From: Gnetum montanum
Lineage: Eukaryota > Streptophyta > Gnetopsida > Gnetales > Gnetaceae
NCBI GenBank assembly: GCA_015680685.1
Contig: MNCI01007652.1
Coordinates: 417,793-481,792, forward strand
Direction of reading: 5' to 3'
DNA: 64,000 nt
Part shown: positions 11,461 through 23,450 of the stretch, piece after piece
Layout: each line of letters opens with the position of its first letter
Position numbering within the stretch: position 1 is the first letter of the stretch
Translations under genes and position numbers: made by a program
The notes under the pieces: generated by a model
Database searches by the model: none
Seen by the model: the letters and a program-made list of their open reading frames with translations, nothing else
What the model was told of the DNA's origin: nothing

Positions 11461-14400
11461 CTAGTATGCAACTGGAAATGGAGGAGGAGCATCTCCAACA
11501 TCATCACCAATGGGACCGTTAGTATCACCTGGTACCTATACCAATCATAACAACAAAATTATAATTATTAATTAACACAATTAAATCAAAAATTGAACTT
11601 AACTAAAATATACCTAATTAAAGAAAGAAAAAACAATGAAGACTCTAGATTAGTATCTTCTATGGGGAAGCTTCAAAGAACAACCTTTAGATGATGAAGG
11701 ATATGGTCTTCGGTCATGTGGGCCTAATCCACGTCCTTGAGATTAAAACCAATCAAGATGTTAATCTCATCAATATTTATCCATGTAGGTGGATCTTGCA
11801 AAAATGTAGTAGTAGTCACCCCCTAGAAGCAGTAGTGACTTGAAGAGTTGGGGAATTAGTGACTACTAGGGAGCCTTCAAATAGCTTGAAAGCATCCTAT
11901 GCATGAATCCCATTCATGAATAGCTCTAGCTTGCACCATTCTATGGAATCCTCCTACAATAGCTTAAGATAACTCTCATGTTTCACTATGTACTTTTTCT
12001 TGTGGTCTTTTTATACCCACCCCCACTCAAGGACCCAAGCATATTAATCCTGCCTCTCCCTGGTCTTATGGGTCAATAGGTCCATCTACACATTTTGCTT
12101 CACAAGGTCCCTAGCAAGAGCAACCTTACTATGGATAGCATTTCAATACCAAGCCCATTCAATCTCTTTGGTTCATAAGAAGTCATTGTTAGCCACTTGG
12201 GCTTCCACAAACTCCATACAATCATTGAGATCTATAATCTCCTTAGCCTATTTCTTGTTCTCCCTTTTTAATGATACAACTCATTCCCATAGGAACTCAT
12301 TGGAATAATAGCATTCCCATGAGGTTTTAGCACATGAAAGTGCATATTCAGTGACACTTTCATATAAACTTTTTAGAACATTTTCCACTTCAAGTGGTAG
12401 GCTAGGAAACTCATTGAACTTAATGGCATCATTGGAATTCCATCCAACCTTTGACACTATAACCAACACAGCCAAAGATAAACACATGAAACCATGCAAA
12501 AAACAAATAAAAAAAATGATAAAAAAACACCTAAAACTATTAAGATCATAAAACAATAAAACAAAAATAAAATAAAAATTCATAAAAAATAATTAAAGGA
12601 AAAATGATCTAAGAATCTTACTAACATCGGGAGCACTTTGTTGCAACTAATCAATCATGTCTTCGGTCATCCGTCACATGAAATCCATTTTATCTAGAAC
12701 CTCCACCCATGGTTTCATGTGAAACATGGAGGTTGAAGCATTGAGTTAAGGTTCAGTAACTACAGCTAACATGATAATCAACTAATGATTAAGGCCAAGT
12801 CCCATCATAAGACTACAAAATGCAACACATAAAACAAAAAATCATAAGTACCTAGAACATCATCTAGGATTATGATAGGAGGTTCACCTAGTTATGAATA
12901 ATTGAAAAAGGCATCAAAGGTGGCATTGGATAGCCTTTCATCCTCATGCAATTGTAGCACCTCCTCCTCTAGGCATTTATGTTCTAGCTCCATTGATATT
13001 GCTTAGGCCACCAATTCTTGTTGTTTACCTACAAGAATAATGAAGACAAAGCATAGGACCACTTAAGCATATTTTTCCTAAAACCAAAGAAACAACATAT
13101 CCATATAACATAAAACATACATACCAAGTAATTTAAACAACATAGCATAAATAAAATGTACCTATAATAGCATGATGCCCTTGGCCAAGTTTCACAACAA
13201 GCCTCCTCTTTGTACATTGCTTAATGACAAGTGTTGTCTTCTAAAAAATAGGCCTCTTTAGCTTCACTCTAGCTACTTCGTTAGCTTTAGTGAGGAACTT
13301 CTTATCCTTTTGAATGTTTCCACGAGCAACTTGGGGCTCCAGCCCCATGCTATGTAGGAAAGAACAATGCATATCACTAAAATTCTTGGTGGTAATAGAC
13401 AATGATTTCTTGATGTCATGGTTGGAAAAATAAGTTTGATCCAAGGCTTAGAAAGCTAGGATGGGTCTTGGCATACCCATCATCCATCTTTTTGCACCAC
13501 CAAGAACTCTATGAACCTCTTGAGCTATGTTGCAAAAAATGCATAGTGCATGTGGCATATCATACTAAGGTTCTTCTAGAGTTTTAGGATTTCCCCTTGA
13601 AGACTAGAAACCAAATAAGAAGTCTAGTTAAATTGAGAATACTTTGTGAGAACCTCTTTCATGGTACATGCCTACTCAATGCCTAGAAACTTCTTCTATG
13701 ACAATAGCTTCAGAAAAGCTTGAGATCAAAACAATGGGTACATCTCATTCACTTCTATGATGTGAAAGTTGATAAAGGTAAAACTAGAATAGCTACAATG
13801 AGTATTTAGCCATTCTTCCACTTTCTTTTGGTGGTCCACCTCTTTCCTTAGCTTAGTGACAATCTTCATCCCCTCACTAGGAATGCCAAAAATATCATAG
13901 AAGGTGGATTCATTGATGATGAAGGTGACAGAAACATCATGAACTTGAGTGATGAATTTATTTGCTTCTTTAGTAAAGGAGTTGATGACATACACCATCT
14001 TAGGAGTAGGGATGACTTAGATAAGAGCCATGAACAAGTTAAGCAAACCCACACTGGCGATCCTCACTTGGATTTCCCTAGGTGCTTGGATGGCCAACTA
14101 GTATTGTGTTGCATTCACCTAGCTAAAATTGAGCATAAATGTCTTCTCAACATGTCCTAAGGCAATCACAGCAATGGTGAATGGTGATGCAACCCCTAAA
14201 ATACAACAAAAATAACCTATTAGCTTTGACATAGGCACATCCTATAAAACTAAAACAACAACAATAATAAAAAATGATAAACATTAAACATAATAAACTA
14301 AAAATAATGATTATGGCCAAACCGATAAAACCAATAAGATAATTCAAGCCTAAATAACAATATAACTAGAAAATGTTGACATTGCATGAAATAAAATAAG

Positions 14401-16694
14401 AAATAAAAAAAATTATATAAAAAAAATTCTTACTCTCCTTGTTGGAGGAAGGTAGTGTGGAGACCCTAAGGGGTATACATGTATGTGCACCAAAACTGGG
14501 GATACCACCAATTGTGGGCCATCCCATTAGCTACACACCTTTGGTAAGCTTTGGAATAGTGCAAGGTGTACCTACCGAAGTCACCTTTGAGTTTCTCAAT
14601 CACCATGAGCCTCACTATGGGGCTTTTGACAAAGATATCTACTACTATTTAGGCCAAGAGCAAGAGCTAGTTACTCTTGATTAACCCATGATCATCTACC
14701 CTATACTTGCAAGCATGCCAATCCAAGTGAAAATGGTTAAACCCAAATAGAATAATAAAACTAGTAAAACAAAAACTTAAAATTATGCTTATTCCTCCAT
14801 GTGGTAAATAGTAACTAGGGGATTTTGAAACAATGTGTTGACATAGTGACTAACTAGTATCATGATGTTGGCATTGTACTGGATGAATTCAAGCATATCC
14901 CAAAATTTGAACAACTTATGTGTCCCTTTGGTGTATATGCTATCGAGTTGCTTACAACACGTGCCTTAGGATAATCAACTATGAATTTGACAATCAAGCT
15001 GGTAGAGCGGGGCAGTAAGGTTTTCATGATGATGACCACTGTATGGGATGCTAAGTGTGACCACACCATCACACTAAACTTCTATAACAAGAAGGCCAAG
15101 AAATTTTTTGCCCTAAGCCTAAACTATAGGGAACCACATTCCAACACTATATCAATAGGTGAGGTGTTGGGCTCTAGTGTGTGGATGCAACATAAGAGCC
15201 CAGCCAGTTTGATTACCATTAGGATTAGTTTGAGGAAGGCCTTGCACAACCCAAGAATGACCATTATGACCTCACATCACCATAACTAAAATTTAATTAT
15301 TAACTAACCAAAAAAATTATAGCCATAATGTTAAAATTTTCACTTAAAACTAAACAACCAAATACACCACTTACAACCATTAAAACCCAAAACAAGACTT
15401 AGAAAAAATTGGGGAAAAGGCCAAACAACCCATGAACATTGATGGCAACTTCATGGTGGAAAATGCATAAAATTATAGAAATTTTGTGTAAAAGCTTTGA
15501 AACCATGAGGATTAACCTATACTAATATCTAGCTTACAATAATAATAGCCACAAAATTCCAACTTGAATTTGAAAAAATTTCAACTAAAATTTCTAGTTT
15601 ATGGTGAAATTAGTTATAGTGAAAACTCTAGGAAGACTAGTTGAAAATTTTTGAAAAATTCTAATGACTATTGAAAGCTAAAATACAACTTGTAAATAAC
15701 CTTGGAAACTTTTGAACATAGACACAAAATTACCAAAAATAGACTAATTCTACCCATACAGCCCTTGGGGTTTGTAGTTACAACACCCAAAATTGCATCT
15801 GTGTAGGGTAGTTAAACACAAAAGAAATATGAAAATTTTGCGCTAATTTTTTCCCTAAAGTCTAAATACTATGCATATAAAACATTTAACAAAAGTTAAC
15901 ATCAACATTGAAGCATCAGGCCTATAAAGAATGCATAAAACAACCTCGAACAACTTTGAAATTTTAGAAAAATCCCAAACTATAGAAAAATGACTATAGT
16001 AAATCACTAGAGAAAAATATTAAAATTTTTTTAAAATGCTTGAAACTAATGCCAAAATAGCCCCCAGCCTTAGACATCCCTAAGAAGCTAGGATATTGGC
16101 TAAAAACGTTTTCCAAGTGTCAATGCTATTTTTTAAGGGGTAAAACAACAAAAACCAAAAAAAAAAAAAAAAAAAAACAACCTTGCACTTGCTAACAGAA
16201 AAAATTGTAAAAAATTAACTATAAGTTATAAATTAGTGGTTTAAGCATCATATAAACTATTAATTAATACACTATAACCCTATGGCCTAAAAAATGGAAA
16301 ATGCTAACCATTTTCTTACCAAAAATAGAAAAGATGCATTGCTTTTTCCTGAAAGACAATAAAATTTGCATGAAACCAATGCAAAAAAAATTTATAACTC
16401 AACATAAACAAATCTATAACAAAAAAAACACTATAACCATGTAATTATGACCTAAATATAGCATAGGAATTTTATAAAATTAAATTTCATTTAAGCAATA
16501 AGCCTACACCAAGGAAAATGCCTAGGTTTCAAGCTAGAGAACTACAAAAAACAACCGAGAATTATGTCCTTAGGAGTGATGGTGGAAGATCCTTCTCCTA
16601 GTATTGGCTATGGTAGATGAGTAAGCCCTTTGGTAGTAGTGTCTACCTCCTCCAAATCTTGGTTTTTATTTATGGCTACATTTCTCTTCGACAT
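11461..16694 (-). pseudogene. Antisense multi-exon gene of B1, about eight exons, decayed
   Basis: Proposed exons from 5' to 3' on the minus strand: 16694-16556 (ATG start, MSKRNVAINKNQDLEEVD), 15285-14816, 14700-14434, 14195-13162, 13028-12852, 12765-12622, 12456-11685, 11535-11461 (ending ...PPPFPVAY, stop). All introns are GT-AG, e.g. GAGA|GTAAGA and TTTTAG|GGGTT. Phases agree at junctions 1-2 and 2-3 and at exons 4 to 7; exon 7 carries a one-base loss compared with B2. The full product would be about 1000 residues. Visible parts: exon 4 has a stretch around NESTFYDIFGIPSEG; exons 6-7 include KPWVEVLDKMDFM, then a charged heptad-like segment likely to form a coiled coil. In-frame stops show decay. 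I do not recognise the family with confidence; a plant mobile domain or plant transposon-associated domain is possible. Antisense ORFs are known in some Tat elements (e.g. Grande). Confidence 0.72.
15286..16555 (-). other. First intron of the B1 antisense gene
   Basis: AT-rich, 1270 bp, with no conserved open frame on either strand. It contains an uninterrupted run of 22 A at 16157-16178. The boundaries are the proposed donor CTCG|GTTGT at 16555 and acceptor ATTTTAG|TTATGG at 15286; no second copy covers this intron, so they are the least certain of the set. Confidence 0.45.
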
Positions 16695-16949
16695 CTTGAA
16701 GCAACACTACAAGAAATCTTTTGAATCCTACAATCTCCATAGTGAATTATTGCCAAACAATGCTAAGGATGGGTGGAATCAAAGATAGAAGTGTTGAAAT
16801 AACCTTCAAGCTATGTGTTTCCTATGAGAAAATGGGTTTTGGGAATGATTTTGGTAAAATTGAAATGTAAAAATAAATTCCACACTTATGCACCCCCTAT
16901 CCTAACCCCTTTACCTAAAAAATTCACTTAACTCATAGTGAAATAAGAG

Positions 16950-19150
16950 TTCAAAGGAGGAAAGTTTGAACCATGCTGGGCTAGTGGGAAATTTGGAACC
17001 AAAAGACCATTTAAATTTGATGGGACCCACTAGGTTCCTCCCAAGAAAAACATCAAAAATCCCAATGTAGTTTGATTTAGAACTCCTACATACATCTACG
17101 TTGGGGTTAAGCCCCCAAAAAAGCCTTGAATAGGTTCCAAACCTTTACCACTACCACAATTGGCCTTCTAATCACCATGCCATAACATGTTAAAAATCCA
17201 AAATACCATGCCAAATTTGGAAACTGGATGCCAACATTGGATGGTACCAAGTCTTGAAGGAAGGAAAAACTCATAATAGAATGTGCTACTTTGAGTAACC
17301 ATGCTAGCCAAAAGTCTAACCATGCTTGCCAAAACTGCTCTAAGGGAAATTGAACTTTCCAACACTAACCAAGCCTCAAATTAACTCTAGGATGATCATT
17401 CCAAATCTAGAACCCTAGCTAGAGCCTTCAATAGCTCCAAAAGCTCCTAAAACCCAGAAAAAACTATTAAAAATCACTTTTTATTGGGTGAACCATGATA
17501 GGAGACGCTTCAAACATGTTGCTCAATGTAGTCCCAATGTGGTTGGTAGGGGCTTGATCATCAGATGCCAAAAATAACCTTCAAAATTGCATTTTGACCT
17601 TTACATCTCTTCAAGATCTCCATTCATTCCAAAATGTCAAATAACTAGGCAAATCAAGAGAAATCCCACTCTAACTCTATAGCCATACTGAAGGGCATCC
17701 AAACCATGCTTGCCAACGTGGTCCTAGCATGGTTGGGTGGGGTTTGATTAAAAAATTATAGAAATTTCCTTCCAAATGACACATCTTAGCCTCCACACAT
17801 TCTTATAGTCTTTGGAATCTCCTAGAATATGCCAAAAGATGTCAAAACCAACTATATTGGAGGAACCACATTGGCTAGCATGGTCCCAACGTAGCTTTTT
17901 GGATTTTAACAATTTTGGAAATTAATTGAACATTGAAAAATCTTTGAAGTGGGACATCATGATGTTTAGATCTTCCAGGAGCCTTCAGTAACCTTTGGAT
18001 GCGAACTGACATGGTGAAACAAGTCAAATTTCATCTTAACCCCCCTAGCCACACTAGGGAAGCCCCCATCCACATTGGCCAACATGGGCCTAGTGTGAAT
18101 GCTTTGTAAAAAATCAATGAAAAGCCATAAATATTTCAAATCAATCTCAAAATTATCCCTCCTTATCCTAGAACCCTACTGAAGCCTCTAGAGATCACCA
18201 AACCCTAGAAACTAAATGGAAAATAGAAAAAATTCACCATACTCATCCCATCCACACTGGAACTATGCTTGCCTATGTAGTCTAGGGGAGATGGTCACAT
18301 CAAGGCTCAAACAACCTCCCAAAATGAAAATTCTAAGACTAGACCCTAGCCATAGGTATTAGTAACCCTAGGAACCCAAAAACTTGGTCAATTCATCATC
18401 AAAATTCACTAGAAGCTAAAATCCAAATACAAACATGCTGAGGAGGGTGAGACCCACACTAGCCAGCATGGTTCTAATATGGTTGAGGTTCTAGATCAAT
18501 TTTGCTAATACTACAACACTCCAAATGATCTAAAACTTGACTTAAGAAGCTTAGAATCTTGAGACCTTGAAAATAGATGTAATTTGACTTTGTTTTGATT
18601 ATGGAAATGCCAAGTTCCATTCATCCATGTTAAGGCCACCCCAACTATGCTGGCTAGCATATCTCTAGGAACAAGATTCCAAAACCCACTTTTGGTAGCA
18701 TATTTTCATTCCAAATGACTAGTTTACAACCCTGATGCCCTTGTGCTGCATTAAGAAGCTAACAAAACATAAAATTTAACCTTGGGATGTCACAAACTTA
18801 TTTTTCTCATAAAACCACACTGGAACCACACTGGCCAGCATAGTCCTAGTGTGGATAATAGTTCCAGGTAGCATTTGTGACCTCCAAAATCTCCAATCAA
18901 TTTCAAAATCAACAAACCTTCATCCCTAGTCCATTGCACTACCAATACAGACCATGAAAATCCTAAAATTGGGCACAATGAACCCAGAATCCTACATGTT
19001 GATCCTATCCACTTGGGGCTTACCCCACCCATGCTAGCCAGCATGGATCCAGTGTGTGTCCAATATGGATGCCAAAAGGAGCCTTGTTTTGTCCCTTAAA
19101 TAGCCTCAAAATGACCTCTCTAAGTGCTTAAACTCCCTTGTCAACCCTGT
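16950..19150. repeat. Degenerate tandem array, period about 190 bp
   Basis: A recurring core such as CACTGGCCAGCATGGTCCTAGTG or CATGCTAGCCAGCATGG (variants) recurs near 17300, 17500, 17700, 17870, 18066, 18250, 18450, 18640, 18815 and 19020, i.e. every 170-205 bp. The cores are partly palindromic (GCTAGC, CTGGCCAG). Between them are further shared phrases such as CCTAGAACCCTA and AAATGACC. No open frame persists through it. It lies just upstream of the antisense gene start and upstream of RT on the sense strand. Confidence 0.7.
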
Positions 19151-19219
19151 AGCCTCCTACCATGGCCTGCTAAGGCCTAAAACTAGAAAAATCTGACCCT
19201 GATTGATGAATATTGATCA

Positions 19220-19860
19220 TGTTCTACATCATGTTATCCACCTTAACTAATTTGACCTTATTTCATTGTGTTTTTACTTGATTTGACCTTGTTGTGCATT
19301 TTTGATATTTTTTTCCCTATCATTGGATGTTATTTGATTTCATTTTGGTCATTTTAGCACTATTTGGCCTTATTCCATCAAATGTATCTATCATTTGGCA
19401 TCTTTGACCTTAGTAAACTTATTGTGACACTAGTTAACACCATTTGATATCATTATGACCTTTTTTGATCCACTAGAACAACAATTGGGGTGTGATTTGA
19501 CCATCATTTGATCGCTATTTAATCCCATTTAGTGATCATTTGGCTATCATTTGACTTTGTCCCATTTTGGTTAGCCTTGGGTTTACTCCATTTACCTTAT
19601 CCTATCTCTCATGACCTTTCTTGACCATGTATTAGTCTTATTTGACATCATTTAATGATGTTTGACCATCATTAGGTCATCATTTGACCTCATTGGGCCA
19701 TCATTTGGCCTTCACTTAATGCTATTCTACCATTGTTTGACCTTCTTTTAACCTTGTTTAGTCTTTGTTTTATCCTATTTATTTTATTGTATCTTTGATA
19801 GCCCTTTTTGACCTTGTTTTAGCCTTATGTGACCATTGATGAAAGTTATTTTGTCTTATC
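19220..19860. repeat. T-rich tract of irregular CATTTGACC-type repeats
   Basis: Dozens of imperfect copies of TTTGACC, CATTTGG and CATCATTTGA spaced 9-15 bp apart. No open frame. It stands directly before the proposed splice acceptor at 19955. T-rich sequence upstream of a 3' splice site favours splicing in plants, so a role in intron recognition is possible. Confidence 0.6.
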
Positions 19861-19955
19861 CATGCATTATTACTAAAGTACTTTGCATTACTCTAACATT
19901 ATTTGCTTATTTTATCACACACGTGTCACTTAATGTGCTTATGCTTGATATGAAG

Positions 19956-22900
19956 GATTAGAGTATGGATACTTGGGAGAAAATTAGTCTACCTTTGAGC
20001 CTAAGTGGACCTCATCGTAATGTTGAATGGTTCATTAACATCAATCACTTAGATCTTGAGCTTAAGAGCCCTATTGATCACATAGCCTCAAGAGATTTTA
20101 GAGAAACCTCTTGAGTGGCCAGAGAACCTAGTTAAAATCCTTAACCTCAAGGTTTGTGACATTATCAAGGACTCTCTAGTTCCTATCATGACACATAGTG
20201 ATAAGGAAAAAACACTAAAACTAAGTTCCTCGCTGGAACCTTAATAAGCTCAAGATGTTATGAAGGTCCTCCAATACAACATTAAGGCCTTTGTCTAGTC
20301 ATATGAAGATATGCCAAGTCTTGATCCACCTCTAGCAAAACACAACATCATACTTGATTCTAGTATCAAGCCAATTAAGCAAAAAGTTCTTAATATCAGA
20401 CTAGATTTAGCCTTGGTAGTTCAAGATGAAATCACAAAACTATACCAAGTTGATTTCATTAGAGTTTTTGATTATCCAAAATGGGTGCCCAACATAGTGG
20501 TAGTCCCTAAGAAAAATGGGAGCATATGCATTTTTATTAATTTTCGAGACTTGAATAAGAAGATAATCAAAGATGACTTATCATTGCCTAGTAATGACTA
20601 ACATATATATACTACAATTGGACATGCCTTGTTATCCTTCATGGATGGATTCTCATGATACAATAAAGTTAGGATTAACTTAGAGCATTAACTTTGAATA
20701 AACTGCATGATCCCTTGGAGAACCTTTTGTTACATCATGATGCCCTTTGGTCTTAAGAACATAAGTGCCACTTATCAATGAGCCATGATGTATATATTTA
20801 GTGATTATATGCTAGGATTGCTTAATGACTATGTGGATAATATAGTTGTTAAATCCAAAATGGCCAATGACCATGCACATGATCTTGACCTTGTGTTGAA
20901 ATGATGTCTCAAATATGAACTTAGGATTAACCCTAAGAAGTATGTATTTGGTGTCAAAATTGGTAAGATGCTTGGCTTTGTAGTATCCAAGGTGGAAATA
21001 CATGTCAATCCTAATAAGTTTAAGGCCATATCCAACTTGGCAGCATGAACTAATCATAAGGAGCTTTGGGAATTGCAAAGTAGATTACAATTTATCCACT
21101 AGTTCATGACAAGGCTTATGGATAAGTTACAATCCACGCAACACTTGCTTAAGAAAGGAGTTCACTATGGGTGGACATCTCAATGCCAAGAAGCCTTTGA
21201 AAACTATTTTACATCTACCTTGCCATCTTTGATATGTCCGTTACCTCTCTAGTCTATCAAAAGTGAGATGATGAAGTAGAGTTATCAGTATACTACCTAA
21301 GCCATGCATTCATTGCCAATGAGACTTGATAAATCAAAGTGGAGAAGCATTATCTAGCCCTAGACTTCTCATTAAAGAAGTGAAGACATTACCTCTTTAG
21401 AAGCTAGGTCAATGTCATTTGCAAGGATAATGTGCTTAGAACCATAATGACCAATATCTATGAAAGTAGTTGTATAGCCTATTGAAAATCCATAACAACT
21501 AAGTTTGACCTACATCACATCTCCCAAGCCTCAACAAAGGGCTAAGCCATAGTTGCATAACTTACCATTTTCTAGTAGAAGACCATGCAGCCATTGATCC
21601 TGAATTTCCTAATGAGCATGTTAACATCATTAGTGAAGTACCTAAGGGCTATGAGGAAATTATACACTTTGATGGAGATTCAACCGTGCATGGGGCTAGT
21701 ATTTCCATCAGCATAGCATCACCTTCTAGTGAAATCCAACCCTTCATCTATCATTTTGAATTCTCATGTACCAATAACATGGTAGAGTATGAAGGATTAA
21801 TCAAGGGAATGATGGTAGCTCATGACCTAGGAATCAAATGCCTAATGATAAGAGGTGATTCATAACTTGTGTTTAACCAAGTAATAAACATTTACGCATG
21901 TAATGCCAACCACTTGCAACCTTATTGTGATCTAGGCAAGAAACTAATGCAACAATTTATAGACATTGGTATCCAACATATACCCCGAATTGAGAACACA
22001 TTAGCTGGTGCCATTGTGACCCTAGTTCTATGTGTGATACTTGATGTGTTTAGCAAGTTACCCTCCTTAATCATAAATTGTGCCATTCCCATCATGCAAA
22101 ACACCAAAGGTGATGCTATAACCTCTGTCAACACGACTCCTAAAAATGAATGGTATGATAATATCAAGTTTTACCTAATGCATGATGAATCTCCATAAGG
22201 CCTGACTACTTCTCAAAAGGACACTATACATAAAAAATCAAAATAGTATATCATCATAGGTGATAATACATTATGTCAATAATCCTATGATGGCATACTA
22301 TTAGTATGCTTTGGGTAAAATTGAAACCTTCATAGTACTTGAGTAATTTCATGATGGTGTATATGGGGAACATATAGAGTCTAGAGCCATGACTACTAAA
22401 ATTAGATGACTAGGCTATTATAGGCCCTATATGGAAAGCGAATACCTCTAGAAGGTTAAAATTTGTGATACTTGTTAATGACATAACAATCTAATACATG
22501 TGCCACCAACTGAGTTACATAGTAATTAAATAACTTTTCTATTTCAATGGTGGGGACTTGACATTATTGAACCTATAATTCCTAAGTCTTTTGTAGGGCA
22601 TAGCTTCATTATTACTGTAACTAAATACTTTAAAAAGTGGATTGAAGCTTTTTCCCTAAGGAAGATAAAATTTCAACAAGTTTTTAGATTCCTACTTGAC
22701 AACATAGTAGCCCATTTTGGCATACCTATGATCATAGTCACAGATAATGGACCACAATTTAGTAGCCTAGAAACAAAAGCCATTTGTCAAGACTTAGGCA
22801 TCAAGCATTACTTTTCATCACCATACTACCCTTAAGACAATGGAAAAGCTAAAGCTAGCAACAAGACCATCATAAAATTACTTAAGAAGATGATAAATAA

Positions 22901-23450
22901 TAGTAGATGCAAGTGGCATGAGTAGCTTATCCATGCTCTTTGGGCCTATAGAATGACCTATCAAATCACAACTAGTGTAACCCCATATAGCTTGGTTTAT
23001 GGATTTAAAGTTATTTTTCCTCTTGAATTGTAGGTCTTGTCACTCAAAGTAGCCCTATTAAACTTCATTAGCAATGAATAGAAGAAAGAGCTATGTATCG
23101 TTGACCTAGATTCAGGGGAGGAGCAGTATATATAAACACTTACTCACATTCAATGATACCAAGAGAGTAGAACAATAGCATCATCATGAATTGAATAAAT
23201 GAAAGATCAAGGAGGGAGACCTAGTTCTTAAGGTTGTCTATGAGCATGTAGACAAGTTCTTAGCCAACTAGGAGGAGCTTTCTTGATCACCAAGGTTTAC
23301 AGTAATGGAGCCTTCAGAATTGTAGACATGGATGGAAATGAATTAGCTAATCTAGTCAACCATTCCTATCTAAAGCCCCATTACATATAAGATGATCACC
23401 TTTATAGATACAAGCCAACACTTAACATTTATAGCCTTTACACTAAATAA
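19956..23450 (+). pseudogene. pol: RT-RNase H-integrase polyprotein of B1, broken
   Basis: Tat-type pol in one register apart from stops and a few shifts. An N-terminal stretch includes LELKSPIDHIAS and YEDMPSLDPPLAKHNI. RT core about 20311-21000: PKWVPNIVVVPKKNGSI, FRDLNKK, and YVDN (20830-20841) in place of the catalytic YVDD. First RNase H about 21240-21470 (EKHYLALDFSLKKWRHYLF). Second, archaeal-like RNase H about 21660-22030 (HFDGDSTVHGA, NNMVEYEGL, IRGDS). Integrase about 22380-23050 with WWGLDIIEP (D at 22560), VTDNGPQF (D at 22743) and KAKASNK, where the catalytic E is K (22851), giving D-x35-K. The stop after NIYSLYTK is at 23448. Two RNase H domains in tandem are a hallmark of the Tat lineage. 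Lost catalytic residues in RT and integrase plus stops make it inactive. Confidence 0.88.

Larger units (their letters stand above)
10617..19955 (+). other. Intron-like spacer between protease and RT, about 9.3 kb
   Basis: It starts with AAAA|GTAAGT directly after the gag-protease tail; B2 has AA|GTAATA at the aligned place (55375). The proposed 3' end is TGATATGAAG|GATTAG at 19955, just before the first RT-polyprotein codons. Ogre-type elements are known to remove an intron between protease and RT. Here the interval is very large and holds, in order, a repeated GGCCTRCCATGGCC-type motif (10870-11000), a minus-strand multi-exon gene (11461-16694), a tandem array (16950-19150) and a U-rich tract (19220-19860). 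The donor is well supported by two copies. The acceptor rests on B1 alone and does not give a clean frame, so it is tentative. Confidence 0.55.

Noticed and set aside
12281-12583. 100-residue minus-strand open frame taken as one continuous protein with a hydrophobic head
   Set aside because: The hydrophobic head is intron sequence; the true coding part starts at the acceptor at 12456, as shown by B2.
14439-14684. 81-residue plus-strand open frame
   Set aside because: It overlaps exon 3 of the antisense gene and ends at its splice edges; judged a shadow.
14981-15289. 102-residue plus-strand open frame
   Set aside because: It lies opposite exon 2 of the proposed antisense gene, whose minus-strand frame has flanking splice sites in matching phase. 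The plus frame has no splice or copy support, though B2 does not cover this exon.
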